Assembly (NCBI RefSeq): GCF_902712875.1
Contig: NZ_LR743509.1
Coordinates: forward strand, 620,001-684,000
Reading direction: 5' to 3'
Source: Hyphomicrobium sp. ghe19
GTDB taxonomy: Bacteria > Pseudomonadota > Alphaproteobacteria > Rhizobiales > Hyphomicrobiaceae
Length of the DNA: 64,000 nt
Part shown: positions 1-9,123 of the stretch, piece by piece
How the letters are laid out: each line of letters opens with the position of its first letter
Position numbering within the stretch: position 1 is the stretch's first letter
Position numbers and translations under genes: made by a program
Notes under the pieces: model-generated
What the model was told of the DNA's origin: nothing
What the model saw: only the letters and a program-made list of their open reading frames with translations
Database searches by the model: none

Positions 1-45
1 TCTCCTGTTACCCCTCTGTCTCTAGATCGGAGTGCAGATTGACAG

Positions 46-876
46 TCAGTCCTCATGCGGAACGAATGCAACATGAGCGACCTTGCTCTCGACTGATGTC
101 ACACCTTCCACGCCCTGTAGCAAACGCACGGCTTCAACGATCATCTGTTCATCCGTCGTTGCTCCCGTGAGCAGCACCTTGCCGCTGAAAACATGCACGT
201 CAAAGCAATTTTGAGTGGAATTGGCGCCGAACTGTCGTTCCACGGCAGTCCGCGCGCGAAGCGAGATGATCTGGTCCATCAGCACGCCGCGGGATCTTGC
301 GGTCTCCTGAAATGTCGAGCTCTCCGCCAGGCGAACGATATGTTCGACGCAATCTGCCACCGGGACCCGCGCGGTATTTAGCACGATCGCATAGAGCGAC
401 GGATACTCCCAGTCGACGCCAAAGAGCCTTTGTATTGTTCGATTGTGAGCAGCGTCGCTGCGCTCGATTTCTCGCCGTGCGTTTGCGGCGATCCCAATGC
501 CGAGCCGCTCGATCAGGACACTTTCGCGAAATAGCATCGGCGCGCAGATGCGCACGCATATGACATGCGGAACGGACTTCAGGAGGTAAGTGGCGCCCCA
601 GCCCCTGATCAGGACGTTTCCCTTCGCCGCCAATTCCAGGATTTCTTGAGCCGTATACCGGGACATTCGCTTGCGATCGAGCGTCCACCGCTCAAACAAC
701 GACGTCTCGCCTTCGAGAAATCGATGCACCTCGGTTTCCGGCATGCCGGCTCGGTCGGCGATGTCATGCTCGACGATCTCATGGTGAACGATAGCGAGGC
801 CCAATCGATTTGCGAGGCCCGCCGCAACTTCACTTCCGCGCGTCGCCGTTTCGCGCGTCATGGCAATGACAGCCAT
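46..876 (-). CDS. Cytidylate kinase-like protein with C-terminal BON domain
   Basis: Predicted cytoplasmic protein of 276 residues. Residues 1-200 fit the cytidylate kinase-like (Cmk2-type) family; the N-terminal stretch TRETATRGSEVA stands where such proteins carry a glycine-rich P-loop, but the glycine cluster is reduced, so kinase activity is uncertain. Residues about 210-272 (VFSGKVLLTGATT, then GVEGVTSVES) look like a BON domain, a small fold usually found in envelope or ligand-binding proteins. The ATG at 876 is chosen because AAAGGAGG lies six bases upstream; the frame is open further upstream but without such a site. No operon partner is visible. The family call is from pattern recognition; the substrate is unknown. 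Confidence 0.7.
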   Translation of the reverse strand: MAVIAMTRETATRGSEVAAGLANRLGLAIVHHEIVEHDIADRAGMPETEVHRFLEGETSLFERWTLDRKRMSRYTAQEILELAAKGNVLIRGWGATYLLKSVPHVICVRICAPMLFRESVLIERLGIGIAANARREIERSDAAHNRTIQRLFGVDWEYPSLYAIVLNTARVPVADCVEHIVRLAESSTFQETARSRGVLMDQIISLRARTAVERQFGANSTQNCFDVHVFSGKVLLTGATTDEQMIVEAVRLLQGVEGVTSVESKVAHVAFVPHED

Positions 877-1221
877 CGTATCCTCCTTTGCGGCATCGCG
901 TGCCGGAGGATGTGCTTGTGGGCCCGACGGCCCGCCAAGCAACAATGCAGATACTTAGACCTCGCGCTCGCCGCTCAATGGATCCATTCGGAAAATTTTA
1001 GGCCGTTGTTTGCGCCCCCGCAACTCGGAGGGAGTGCCGCGCCAGGGTTACTGAAGCTCGGCTCGGGCGGTGTATTGCATCGCGGTAACGCGGGCGCGAT
1101 CGATCCAATTTTCCGATTCCGGCGTCCCCGTCCTTGAACGCGCTAGACGGTCAATTACTTCAAATACACAGACGCGAATCCCCCTGCTGGGACTCGCGAT
1201 GTCAACCAGAGGAGGTTGGCA
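877..1221. other. Intergenic stretch, no gene seen
   Basis: About 345 bases between two divergent genes. It must hold both promoters, but I see no convincing repeat, hairpin or conserved reading frame. A strong ribosome site (AGAGGAGG) at its right end belongs to the SPW protein. Confidence 0.5.
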
Positions 1222-1581
1222 ATGGATGCAAGACAAAACATCACAAGCGACTGGCAGGACTCGGTCGACGTCCTGCTCGGAATAGCGTTGTTCGTCTCAC
1301 CTTGGGCGCTGAACTATGCGACGGAAGGCAACGCAGCACTGAATGCACACATCGTCGGGGCCGTCATCACGTTGTTGGCTCTGGCGGCTCTGTTTGCCTT
1401 CCGCGTCTGGGAGGAGTGGATCAGTGCCGTCTTGGGCGCCTGGCTGATCGTAGCGCCGTGGGTGTTGAACTTCAGTGGCCATGCGGTCGCGACGCGTACT
1501 AGCCTGGTGATCGGCATCGCCGCCGTCGTGCTCGCGCTGTGGTCGGCGAACGAGCACACATCAGGCCATATGAGCGCCTGA
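1222..1581 (+). CDS. SPW repeat membrane protein
   Basis: Small integral membrane protein of 119 residues with four predicted membrane segments arranged as two repeats. Each repeat carries the family signature: VSPWALNY near residue 27 and VAPWVLNF near residue 80. SPW proteins are of unknown function and often lie near stress genes in alphaproteobacteria. The ATG at 1222 is preceded by AGAGGAGGTTGGC, a near-consensus ribosome site, so the in-frame TTG six bases upstream is not preferred. Stands alone. Confidence 0.8.
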   Translation: MDARQNITSDWQDSVDVLLGIALFVSPWALNYATEGNAALNAHIVGAVITLLALAALFAFRVWEEWISAVLGAWLIVAPWVLNFSGHAVATRTSLVIGIAAVVLALWSANEHTSGHMSA

Positions 1582-1798
1582 GCATTTTGGGAAATGCCGA
1601 ATTTGCGGCGCTGACGGCATCGTTCGCGTCGTGTTGGCCTCCTAGCGAAATTACGGTGCAGGATTCTTCGGTTGAAGGATCGATGACCTCCTGATCTCGC
1701 GCCTTGCGGGGCGGCACTCACGCGCGAAAATCCGGGCCTCAATTCTTGATTGTTCCCGGATCGGTTTGTTGAGGATCATGCTGCTTATCGTTCGCGGC

Positions 1799-2989
1799 TC
1801 ATGCAACCTTTCGGACTGTCCCTGAGTGCATTTCACCGAGAAGCTCTCGAACGTTTTCTTCAGTTAGTGGAATTGGATTTGTGCCAGCCGTCGGGTCAAC
1901 GACCGCGAGCCTTGCGATATCTCCAAATTTCTCCTTCTCGACACCCAGATCGGCGATCGTCGCGGGGATACCTATTTCTGATCTCAATTCGAGTATCCAG
2001 TCGTTGATGGCTCGCACGGCCGCACTCCCTGATTTGCCTACTGACAAACCGAGATAAGCGGCTAGCCGCTGCATTTTCTCACCAATGGCTGGCGCATTGA
2101 ATGCGAGAACATAGGGCATCACCACGCCGTTAGTCAGTCCGTGATGCACGCCGTAAATCGCGCCGATGGGATGGCTGACGGAGTGGACGGCGCCTAGGCC
2201 TTTCTGGAACGCAGTTGCGCCCATCGTTGCCGCCGACATCATCTGACCGCGAGCCTCGATGTCATCTCCAGCGCGAACCGCGCGGGGCAAATAGTCCTTC
2301 ACCAGGCGCACGGCTTCCATCGCGATCGCATCGGCCATCGGATGATAACTCGGTGCGCAAAACGCTTCGATCGCATGTGATAGGGCGTCCATGCCCGTTC
2401 CGGCGGTCAATGAAGGTGGCAGGCCCACGGTCAGCTCGGGATCGAGGATTGCGATGCGAGGCAGCATCGCAGGGTGAAAAATAATTTTTTTAACGTGGTT
2501 GTCGGCGTCGCTGATGACGGTGGCGCGTCCGACTTCCGAGCCGGTTCCCGCCGTTGTCGGGATCGCAATGATGGGCGCGATAGCATCCGCGGAGGCGCGC
2601 CGCCAGTTATCGCCAATATCTTCGAAGTCCCATACCGGCCTCGATTGGCCTATCATGAGGGCAACTGTTTTGCCCACGTCGAGGGCGCTTCCACCGCCAA
2701 AAGCAATGACGCCATCGTGTCCTCCCTGGCGATAGGCCGTCACGCCATCCGCGAGATTGACCGAGGTCGGATTACCCTGCAGTGCATCGAAGACGCGGGC
2801 CGCGATCCCGGCGTCCTGCAAGGAGGCCAAGGCCGAGTGCACCATGGGAAGGTTTGTGATGCCTGGGTCGGTGACGAACAACGGCCGGGAGATGCCAATC
2901 TCCTTACACGCCGAAGCCAGTTCGCCAATTCGACCAGGACCGAACCAAACCTTGGTGGGGTAGCTCCAGTTCGCAGACGCAATTGTCAT
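1799..2989 (-). CDS. Iron-containing alcohol dehydrogenase
   Basis: Group III NAD(P)-dependent alcohol dehydrogenase of 396 residues, the usual family length. The N-terminal nucleotide-binding half carries GGGSALDVGK (about residues 98-107) and TTAGTGSE; the C-terminal half has the metal ligands in MDALSHAIEAF and in HSVSHPIGAIYGVHHG. Such enzymes oxidise alcohols or reduce aldehydes in the cytoplasm; the substrate cannot be read from the sequence. It overlaps the upstream hydrolase by four bases (ATGA), so the two are translationally coupled and probably act on one compound, for example ester hydrolysis followed by oxidation of the released alcohol (inference). Confidence 0.88.
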   Translation of the reverse strand: MTIASANWSYPTKVWFGPGRIGELASACKEIGISRPLFVTDPGITNLPMVHSALASLQDAGIAARVFDALQGNPTSVNLADGVTAYRQGGHDGVIAFGGGSALDVGKTVALMIGQSRPVWDFEDIGDNWRRASADAIAPIIAIPTTAGTGSEVGRATVISDADNHVKKIIFHPAMLPRIAILDPELTVGLPPSLTAGTGMDALSHAIEAFCAPSYHPMADAIAMEAVRLVKDYLPRAVRAGDDIEARGQMMSAATMGATAFQKGLGAVHSVSHPIGAIYGVHHGLTNGVVMPYVLAFNAPAIGEKMQRLAAYLGLSVGKSGSAAVRAINDWILELRSEIGIPATIADLGVEKEKFGDIARLAVVDPTAGTNPIPLTEENVRELLGEMHSGTVRKVA

Positions 2990-4098
2990 CTCTCGATCCT
3001 TCTTTCGTGTGCGGTTGTTTGCATATTTGCAGAAATGGCTTTGGCAATTTCGATCAGCGCTTCACGCGCGCGCGGCACTCCGCCCGACATCGCAGTGAAG
3101 GCGTGTGGCAGCGACGGATAGTCGAGCGTCTTGACCGGATTGCCTTCCCGCGCGAGACGCTGCGCGAACGCAATGCCTTCAGGACGCAGCAAATCGTTGC
3201 CCGCGTGGACCATTATCGCTGGGGGCAAATTTGCGAGGCTTGTAGCTCGGTTGACCGAGCACCTAGGATCGTCGGCATCTGTTGGAGCGCGGGTATATTG
3301 GTCCGCGAACCAAATCATGTCTTCACGGGATAAGGGGTAATTGCGATCGTAAGGAGTGACCGGCATCGCGCGCCGGTCCATATCAACCACCGGATAGATG
3401 AGCAGTTGCATGCAGGGCATGGGCTGGCATTGATCGCGCAAGCAAAGCGATGCCGCGATGGCAAGGTATGCGCCCGCGGAATCGCCACCGATCGCAACGC
3501 GGTCCGCGTCCGCGCCGATGCGATCAGCCGTTGATCGAACCCAGCGGAACGCGGTCAAAACGTCTTCCACTGCCGCCGGAAAGGGATGTTCGGGAGCCAA
3601 CCGATATCCAACGGACAACACGAGGCAACCGCTGTGCTCCGCGAGAATGCTGCATGCGGTATGGCAAGTTTCGAGATCGCCCAGCACACAGCCGCCAAAG
3701 TGGAGATAGATCAACACCGGCTTTCGATCTCTACGCTCGCCCTTCGGCCGGTAAAGACGGGCGGGAAGCGCCGTAACCGGATCATCGATCTCAAGATCTG
3801 AGACTGAGGTTTGTCTCGATGCAGGTCCTTCCAGCAAGGATAGCGACAGGAAAGCCGGCTTCCTGCGGTCCTCGACTGTGTCCCCGCTCGACCTGGCGAA
3901 GCGCTTCATAATCCAGGCATGGATACCGGCTCGCGGATCTATTCCCCGCATCTGGCGGGCAAGCGATGTGAACCGGAAAAAATAGGAGACCATCGGCAGC
4001 GCTGCTTGGAATCCGCACCGCAGCATTTTCCAACTTTTTCGATTCCAGCCATCCGCATCGTCGGCGAGAACGCTGTCGGCTTCACCTGAGACCGCCAT
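2986..4098 (-). CDS. Alpha/beta hydrolase, hormone-sensitive-lipase family
   Basis: Esterase/lipase of about 370 residues. The oxyanion-hole motif reads HFGGCVLGD, a variant of the family HGGG; the nucleophile elbow is GGDSAGAY with catalytic Ser; an Asp follows in HAGNDLLRPEG and the catalytic His is in LPHAFTAM. About 110 residues precede the fold. The ATG at 4098 is preferred over a TTG 15 bases upstream because a GAGG lies about ten bases before it. First gene of a two-gene unit with the alcohol dehydrogenase, transcribed away from the GntR gene, whose product may control it. Confidence 0.82.
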   Translation of the reverse strand: MAVSGEADSVLADDADGWNRKSWKMLRCGFQAALPMVSYFFRFTSLARQMRGIDPRAGIHAWIMKRFARSSGDTVEDRRKPAFLSLSLLEGPASRQTSVSDLEIDDPVTALPARLYRPKGERRDRKPVLIYLHFGGCVLGDLETCHTACSILAEHSGCLVLSVGYRLAPEHPFPAAVEDVLTAFRWVRSTADRIGADADRVAIGGDSAGAYLAIAASLCLRDQCQPMPCMQLLIYPVVDMDRRAMPVTPYDRNYPLSREDMIWFADQYTRAPTDADDPRCSVNRATSLANLPPAIMVHAGNDLLRPEGIAFAQRLAREGNPVKTLDYPSLPHAFTAMSGGVPRAREALIEIAKAISANMQTTAHERRIER

Positions 4099-4426
4099 GC
4101 TTTTGCGCCTCAAGATCTGAGCGATCGGTCAGGCAAGCCGATCACACGGAGCCTTTGTGCGTGCATCTTCTTCAACAATCGAAGGGTCATTTCAGCTTCT
4201 CGGAACCGACGATCGCACGAACGCGATCAGGCGATCACTTCCGGCCGTTCAGGTATATTAGTAGTATATTGGTGTCGTCAATTCGCAAGTTATGTCTGTA
4301 AATGCGATAGTTCTTGATGCAGTGCAGCGCCAGAAATTCGAGCGAAGTTCCTGCTAAAAAATATTGACAATATATTCTTGAGAGGCCTTACTGCCGCGAT
4401 CTTGGATTTCGCGATCGAGGGTTTTT
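4099..4426. other. Divergent promoter region, hydrolase and GntR genes
   Basis: About 328 bases between the leftward hydrolase and the rightward GntR gene. It contains AT-rich blocks (direct GTATATT repeats, then the ATATTGACAATAT palindrome) in otherwise GC-rich DNA. No open reading frame of note. Confidence 0.5.
4361..4373. promoter_or_regulatory. Perfect palindrome ATATTG-A-CAATAT, candidate GntR operator
   Basis: A 13-base perfect inverted repeat about 54 bases before the GTG of the GntR gene. FCD-type GntR proteins bind short AT-rich palindromes of this kind. A direct repeat of GTATATT at 4253-4259 and 4264-4270 lies in the same divergent region. Function is inferred from position and symmetry. 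Confidence 0.45.
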
Positions 4427-5188
4427 GTGCCCAAAAAGAGAGAGCCGTTTCGACTGCCCCAGGCCGAGGGCGAGCGAGAGACGCAAGCCACACAGGCTTA
4501 TCATGCAGTTCGCGCGATGATCCTTCGTTGCGAGCTTCAGCCCGGCTCGGTGATCAACGATCGTCTCCTTACTGAAAAAATCGGCTACGGCCGCACACCG
4601 CTGCGCGAAGCGTTGCTTCGCCTCGCGGGTGAAAGGCTCGTTCTCTTCCCGCGCAACCAGGTGATCGAGGTTGCGCCCGTCGAGGTTTCGGAAGTCAACA
4701 ACCTCTACACATTGAGGCTTCATTTGGAGAGGCTCGCGTGGCGGCTTTGGCTTGAATCGGCGTCCAGCAAGCAGATCAGCGATCTGTCGCACACCTTCGA
4801 CAGCGTGCCGGCGCTTACGCGGGAAGGCGATGTCGAAGGCCTTCTTCATCTCGATTTTGCATTTCATGTCCGGGTCTATCAGGACTGCGGCAATCCTTTT
4901 CTGACCCAGGCGCTCTACAATCTTTCGGGCCTCACGTACCGCCTCTGGTTCATGACCAACACCAACGACGTCAAGGCGCAGGCCGCGACGGCGCGATCTC
5001 ATGGTCCGATTATCGAAGCGATCCGGCGACGTGACGCTCGCGCCCTGGACACCGAGATCGCGCGTCACATCTCGGAAGCCTACGACGCCATCATGAACAA
5101 ATTCCGTGTCAACACGGTGAGCCGAATTGGCGAAATTCCCATTCAACTGCTGACGAAGGAGGAGAGTAATGGACTGCGTGACGCGTAG
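4427..5188 (+). CDS. GntR family transcriptional regulator (FCD subfamily)
   Basis: Transcription factor of 253 residues. A winged helix-turn-helix occupies residues 20-85 (QAYHAVRAMILRCEL, then GYGRTPLREALLRLAGE), followed by an all-helical FCD ligand domain with the metal-binding type residues D (LDFAFH), H and H (RHISEAY). The start is GTG, with GAGGG five bases upstream. The gene overlaps the next by 20 bases, which places it at the head of the transporter operon and suggests it senses the imported amine or a product of it. Probably autoregulatory through the palindrome upstream. Confidence 0.85.
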   Translation: MPKKREPFRLPQAEGERETQATQAYHAVRAMILRCELQPGSVINDRLLTEKIGYGRTPLREALLRLAGERLVLFPRNQVIEVAPVEVSEVNNLYTLRLHLERLAWRLWLESASSKQISDLSHTFDSVPALTREGDVEGLLHLDFAFHVRVYQDCGNPFLTQALYNLSGLTYRLWFMTNTNDVKAQAATARSHGPIIEAIRRRDARALDTEIARHISEAYDAIMNKFRVNTVSRIGEIPIQLLTKEESNGLRDA

Positions 5189-6236
5189 ATTACACCGTCT
5201 GGTTACGGCCGCGGTTGTTGGAAGTTTTGCATTCTCCAGCTCTGTGATGGCCGGGGGACAGCTAACTGTTCTCTGTTGGGAAGGGTATGCGGACAAAAGC
5301 TTCGTCGAGCCCTTTGAAGCCCTGTCCGGCTGTAAAGTGAATGCGGTCTATGTCGGCACAAACGATGAGATCGTATCGAAGATCATGAGCGGTGGAGGAA
5401 CCGCCGATCTCATCTCGCCATCCAACGACACGACCATGAGGCTGGTGAGCGCCGATGCCGTGTCGCCGATCGATGAAAGCAAAGTTCCAAACCTGGCGAA
5501 CTTTCTCCCACAGTTTCAGCGGCCGGCGTGGGATGTGAAGGACGGGAAGCTTTGGGGAGTTCCTTACGGATGGGGCGTTATCCGCGTCATCGCAGACCCT
5601 GCTTTCGTCGATCCGAAGACGGATACGCTCGGCTTCCTCTGGGACTCGAAATACGTAGGCAAGCTTTCTGTTTGGGACGATATCGAGACTGTCTACACGG
5701 CTTCGCGTTATCTCGGATTCAAAAACACGTACGATCTGAGCGACGAGCAGCTCGAGCAAGTCAAGGCCAAGCTCATCGCGATGAAACCGAACATCCGCAA
5801 ATACTGGTTCACCACCGGCGAGATGGGGACCTTGATGGCCACCGGCGAAGCGGTCGGCGGAAATTCGTGGGAGTCCACGATCGTTCAGCTGCGGACCGAC
5901 GGCAAGAAGGTCGCCGATCTCATGCCGAAAGAGGGCCGGGGAGGCTGGAGCGATAGCTGGATGATCGTCAAGGGAGCCGAAAACAATCCCTGCGTCTATC
6001 CGTTCCTCGATTACGTGTCGTCGGCGAAAGCGCAAGCTCTGGCGCACAAGGTCACGGGCTTTGGCTATCCCAATACCAAAATGGTCGATGAGCTCGATGA
6101 GAAAACCAGAGCGGCCTATACCGAACTGGGTATGACCGACCCCGCAACGCTTACCAACATTGATTGGTGGCAGCCGGTGAAGCGCCGAGCAAAGTACCTC
6201 GAAATTTGGAACCAAGTGAAGGCGGCGAACAAGTAG
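5169..6236 (+). CDS. ABC transporter substrate-binding protein, spermidine/putrescine type
   Basis: Periplasmic PotD/PotF-type binding protein of 355 residues. A signal peptide spans about residues 1-29 (hydrophobic AAVVGSFAFSSSVMAGG). The mature protein opens LTVLCWEGYADKSFVEPFE, typical of polyamine-binding proteins, and contains WGVPYGWGVIRV and GGWSDSWMIV. The ATG has GAAGGAGG upstream and lies inside the 3' end of the GntR gene. With the ATPase and two permeases downstream it forms a complete importer. Ligand is likely an amine or polyamine given the gamma-glutamyl ligase gene in the same operon (inference). Confidence 0.85.
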   Translation: MDCVTRRLHRLVTAAVVGSFAFSSSVMAGGQLTVLCWEGYADKSFVEPFEALSGCKVNAVYVGTNDEIVSKIMSGGGTADLISPSNDTTMRLVSADAVSPIDESKVPNLANFLPQFQRPAWDVKDGKLWGVPYGWGVIRVIADPAFVDPKTDTLGFLWDSKYVGKLSVWDDIETVYTASRYLGFKNTYDLSDEQLEQVKAKLIAMKPNIRKYWFTTGEMGTLMATGEAVGGNSWESTIVQLRTDGKKVADLMPKEGRGGWSDSWMIVKGAENNPCVYPFLDYVSSAKAQALAHKVTGFGYPNTKMVDELDEKTRAAYTELGMTDPATLTNIDWWQPVKRRAKYLEIWNQVKAANK

Positions 6237-6318
6237 TTGTTGATCGTCAAAGGACGTTAGCGCCGCGAGAGGCGTGCCCGTTATTCCAAGCCACTGAGAG
6301 ATAGGACCTTTGGGTGCG

Positions 6319-7407
6319 ATGACTGTTGGAATTGAACTTCGAAATCTTCGCAAACTCTTTGAGGGTCACGGGCACGCTTCTTGGGCGGTCGACGGCGTCG
6401 ACATGACAATCGGGGCCGGCAAGTTCGTCACTCTTCTCGGACCCTCCGGATGCGGGAAGACGACGACATTGCGAATGATTGCCGGCCTTGAGATGCCGAC
6501 GTCAGGCCAAATTTTTCGAGACGGCCAGGACATCACGGATCAGCCGGTCACCGACCGCGATATGCGCATGGTGTTTCAGGATTTCGCGCTGTTCCCGAAC
6601 ATGACGATCCAGGACAACGTCGCGTTCGGCCTGCGCGTAAAAAGCAAGAGGGGCAAGTATACGGAAGCGCAGATTCATCAGCGGGTCGCTGAGTTTCTTG
6701 ATCTCGTGCATCTCCAAGACCATGCACACAAGAAGCCCCATCAGCTCTCTGGCGGCCAGAAGCAGCGGGTTTCGTTGGCACGCGCGCTCGTCACCGATCC
6801 AAAAGTTGTTCTGTTCGACGAGCCGCTTGGATCGCTTGATGCCAACTTGCGCAAGATTATGCAGCTCGAGCTCATTCGCCTGCATCGCGAACTGAACAAA
6901 ACATTCATCTATGTCACGCACGACCAGGACGAAGCGATGGCGATGAGCGATGCCATCGCGGTGATGTCGCAAGGAAAGGTCATGCAATTTGGCACTCCAC
7001 GGGAGATCTATGATCGCCCGGCCAATCGCTATGTTGCGTCCTTTATCGGGCACGCGCACATCGTCGACGCGACGATCGAGAGTCAACAGCCGGACTCCGT
7101 GACGGTCCGTCTTCGCAACGGCGATCGTGTCGGATTGCGTGGGAAAGCCGAGGCGGCATCCGGAAGCGCTGTCGGTCTCATGCTTCGTGCCGAAGATCTC
7201 GCATTCGCGGATGCCGCCGCCGATACGATCGGTGGAACGGTCGTCGATAGCCTCTATCGTGGCGAATATGTCGAGTATGTCGTCGCATTGAACGGTAACT
7301 CGGGCGTCGTTCACGTCCATGCTCGCACCGATCTGCCGCCGGTCGTGCATGGCTCAGCCGTAGCGCTGAAGGTGAATCCAGCCAAAGCCCACGTTGTGGT
7401 GCATTGA
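6319..7407 (+). CDS. ABC transporter ATP-binding protein, PotA type
   Basis: Cytoplasmic ATPase of 362 residues powering the importer. Walker A GPSGCGKTTT (about residues 40-49), Q-loop FQDFALFPNM, signature LSGGQKQRVSLARAL, Walker B VVLFDEPLGSLD and switch His in VTHDQDEA are all intact. A C-terminal TOBE-type domain follows residue 240. A TTG nine bases upstream of the ATG is an alternative start. It lies 82 bases after the binding protein gene and two bases before the first permease. Confidence 0.88.
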   Translation: MTVGIELRNLRKLFEGHGHASWAVDGVDMTIGAGKFVTLLGPSGCGKTTTLRMIAGLEMPTSGQIFRDGQDITDQPVTDRDMRMVFQDFALFPNMTIQDNVAFGLRVKSKRGKYTEAQIHQRVAEFLDLVHLQDHAHKKPHQLSGGQKQRVSLARALVTDPKVVLFDEPLGSLDANLRKIMQLELIRLHRELNKTFIYVTHDQDEAMAMSDAIAVMSQGKVMQFGTPREIYDRPANRYVASFIGHAHIVDATIESQQPDSVTVRLRNGDRVGLRGKAEAASGSAVGLMLRAEDLAFADAAADTIGGTVVDSLYRGEYVEYVVALNGNSGVVHVHARTDLPPVVHGSAVALKVNPAKAHVVVH

Positions 7408-7408
7408 G

Positions 7409-8320
7409 ATGACGGCGATTGAACAGCCTATCGAGCTCGAGAGAACCAGCATCCGCAGCGCCCGTGCGATTGAACGGCGTCGGCTCTTTCTTTGGTTGCT
7501 GCCACCGTTGGCATGGTTCACGGTCTTCATGCTGATCCCATACGCCACGCTGCTCTACACGAGCCTTGGGCATGTGGATGACATGCGGTTTATTCCCGGA
7601 TTGTCACTCGACAATTTCGAGCGCGTTTTCACGGTGGATCCCTACCTCAGTGTCATCATCAAATCGGCTCGGATCGGTTTGATGACGGCCGTCTTTTCCT
7701 CGATCGTCGCCTATCCACTGGCCTTCTATCTGGCTTTCCACGTTCGTACGGAGCGGCTGAAGTTCCTCATCTATCTTCTCGTGATCGTTCCATGGTGGGC
7801 CAGTTATCTCGTCAAGGCGTACGCCTGGAAAACGATACTCGGGTCGGGCGGCATCCTCAATGTCGGGATGCAGAATCTCGGCCTTGTGCACGAGCCCGTG
7901 CGTTTGTTCCTCTACAACGAATTCAGCGTGGACATGACGCTAACGTACATCTTCACGCCGTTCGCGGTTCTGTCGATCTACGCACAGCTCGAGAGGGTGC
8001 CGACATCATTGATCGAAGCCGCCCGCAATCTCGGTGCGGACGGCTGGATGATCTTCAGGCGGATAATCCTGCCGATCAGTGTTCCCGGTGTCGTGGCGGG
8101 AGCGATCATCACCTTCTCGCTGGCGTTCGGCGATTTCGTCGCCCCGGTTCTGGTCGGCGGGCCAGACTCCGTCATGATTTCCAACGTGGTCATCAATCTT
8201 CTCGGCGTGGCTTTTGACTGGCCGTTGGCTGCCGCAATCGGCTTGGTGATCATTACGCTCGGCCTCCTGCTCATCTCGGCGTCGGGATGGCTGGAGGAAA
8301 AAACACAAACTCGGTTTTGA
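7409..8320 (+). CDS. ABC transporter permease, PotB type
   Basis: Inner-membrane permease of 303 residues with six predicted membrane helices. The EAA loop that docks on the ATPase is EAARNLGADGWMIFRRIILP near residue 207. The N-terminal 35 residues are charged and cytoplasmic. The ATG follows the PotA stop by one base, so translation is coupled. It forms the channel with the next gene. Confidence 0.87.
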   Translation: MTAIEQPIELERTSIRSARAIERRRLFLWLLPPLAWFTVFMLIPYATLLYTSLGHVDDMRFIPGLSLDNFERVFTVDPYLSVIIKSARIGLMTAVFSSIVAYPLAFYLAFHVRTERLKFLIYLLVIVPWWASYLVKAYAWKTILGSGGILNVGMQNLGLVHEPVRLFLYNEFSVDMTLTYIFTPFAVLSIYAQLERVPTSLIEAARNLGADGWMIFRRIILPISVPGVVAGAIITFSLAFGDFVAPVLVGGPDSVMISNVVINLLGVAFDWPLAAAIGLVIITLGLLLISASGWLEEKTQTRF

Positions 8321-8328
8321 GAGATCTC

Positions 8329-9123
8329 ATGCGAGCCTTCGGCAATCGTTCACTCGTGACCGCCTTGGCCATGTCGGTGCTCGCATTTCTGTACGCGCCG
8401 ATCTTGGTGATGATGGTCTTCTCGTTCAACGACAGCCAGTATACCGGATTGCCGTTCAACGGATTCACGCTCCGTTGGTACGGAGAACTCTTTCGGGACG
8501 AACAAATGCTGATGTCCATCTGGAACAGCATTTATGTCGGCCTCGGCGTCGTTGCCATCAGTGTTCTTTTCGGCTTGCCGGCGGCTGTCGCACTCGATCG
8601 ATACGAGTTCCCGGGGAAGGGCGTGTTCCGACGCATCGTAATGTTGCCGATCGTTCTTCCCGGCATCATCACGGGCATCGCGCTTCTCGGATTTTATCTC
8701 ACGATCCACCTGCGCCTTTCATTGTACACGATCATGCTCGGCCAGGGCACGGCGCTGATGTGCGTTACGATCACAGAGGTATTCGCGCGACTTCAGCAGC
8801 TGGGCAAAAGCCAAGCGGAAGCTGCTGCAAATCTTGGTGCGAACGACTGGGAGGTCTTCAAGAACGTAACTTTCCCGGGCATCCGCTCGGCATTGTTTGG
8901 CGCGATGTTGATCGCGTTCTCGATTTCCTTCGACGAAATCGCCGTGACGTTCCTGCTCACAGGACGAGACAATACCCTCCCGATGACATTGTGGTCTCTC
9001 CTGCGTCGCGAGGTGACTCCGGAAGTAAATGCCGTCGCCACGCTCATTGTCTTTCTATCGATCATCTTGATCGTTGCCGGAATGTATTCTTCGCGTGGGC
9101 AAGCGAATGAACGGGAGGCCTGA
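8329..9123 (+). CDS. ABC transporter permease, PotC type
   Basis: Second permease, about 264 residues, six helices, EAA loop EAAANLGANDWEVFKNVTFP near residue 165. Two starts are possible: ATG 8287, which overlaps PotB by 34 bases but has no ribosome site, and ATG 8329, which follows TTGAGAGATCTC just after the PotB stop; I take the second. Stop and next start are juxtaposed (TGAATG). Confidence 0.85.
   Translation: MRAFGNRSLVTALAMSVLAFLYAPILVMMVFSFNDSQYTGLPFNGFTLRWYGELFRDEQMLMSIWNSIYVGLGVVAISVLFGLPAAVALDRYEFPGKGVFRRIVMLPIVLPGIITGIALLGFYLTIHLRLSLYTIMLGQGTALMCVTITEVFARLQQLGKSQAEAAANLGANDWEVFKNVTFPGIRSALFGAMLIAFSISFDEIAVTFLLTGRDNTLPMTLWSLLRREVTPEVNAVATLIVFLSIILIVAGMYSSRGQANEREA

Noticed and set aside
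5262..6353. 363-residue frame opposite the PotD-type gene
   Set aside because: Antisense shadow in GC-rich DNA; the plus-strand protein has clear family features and a signal peptide.
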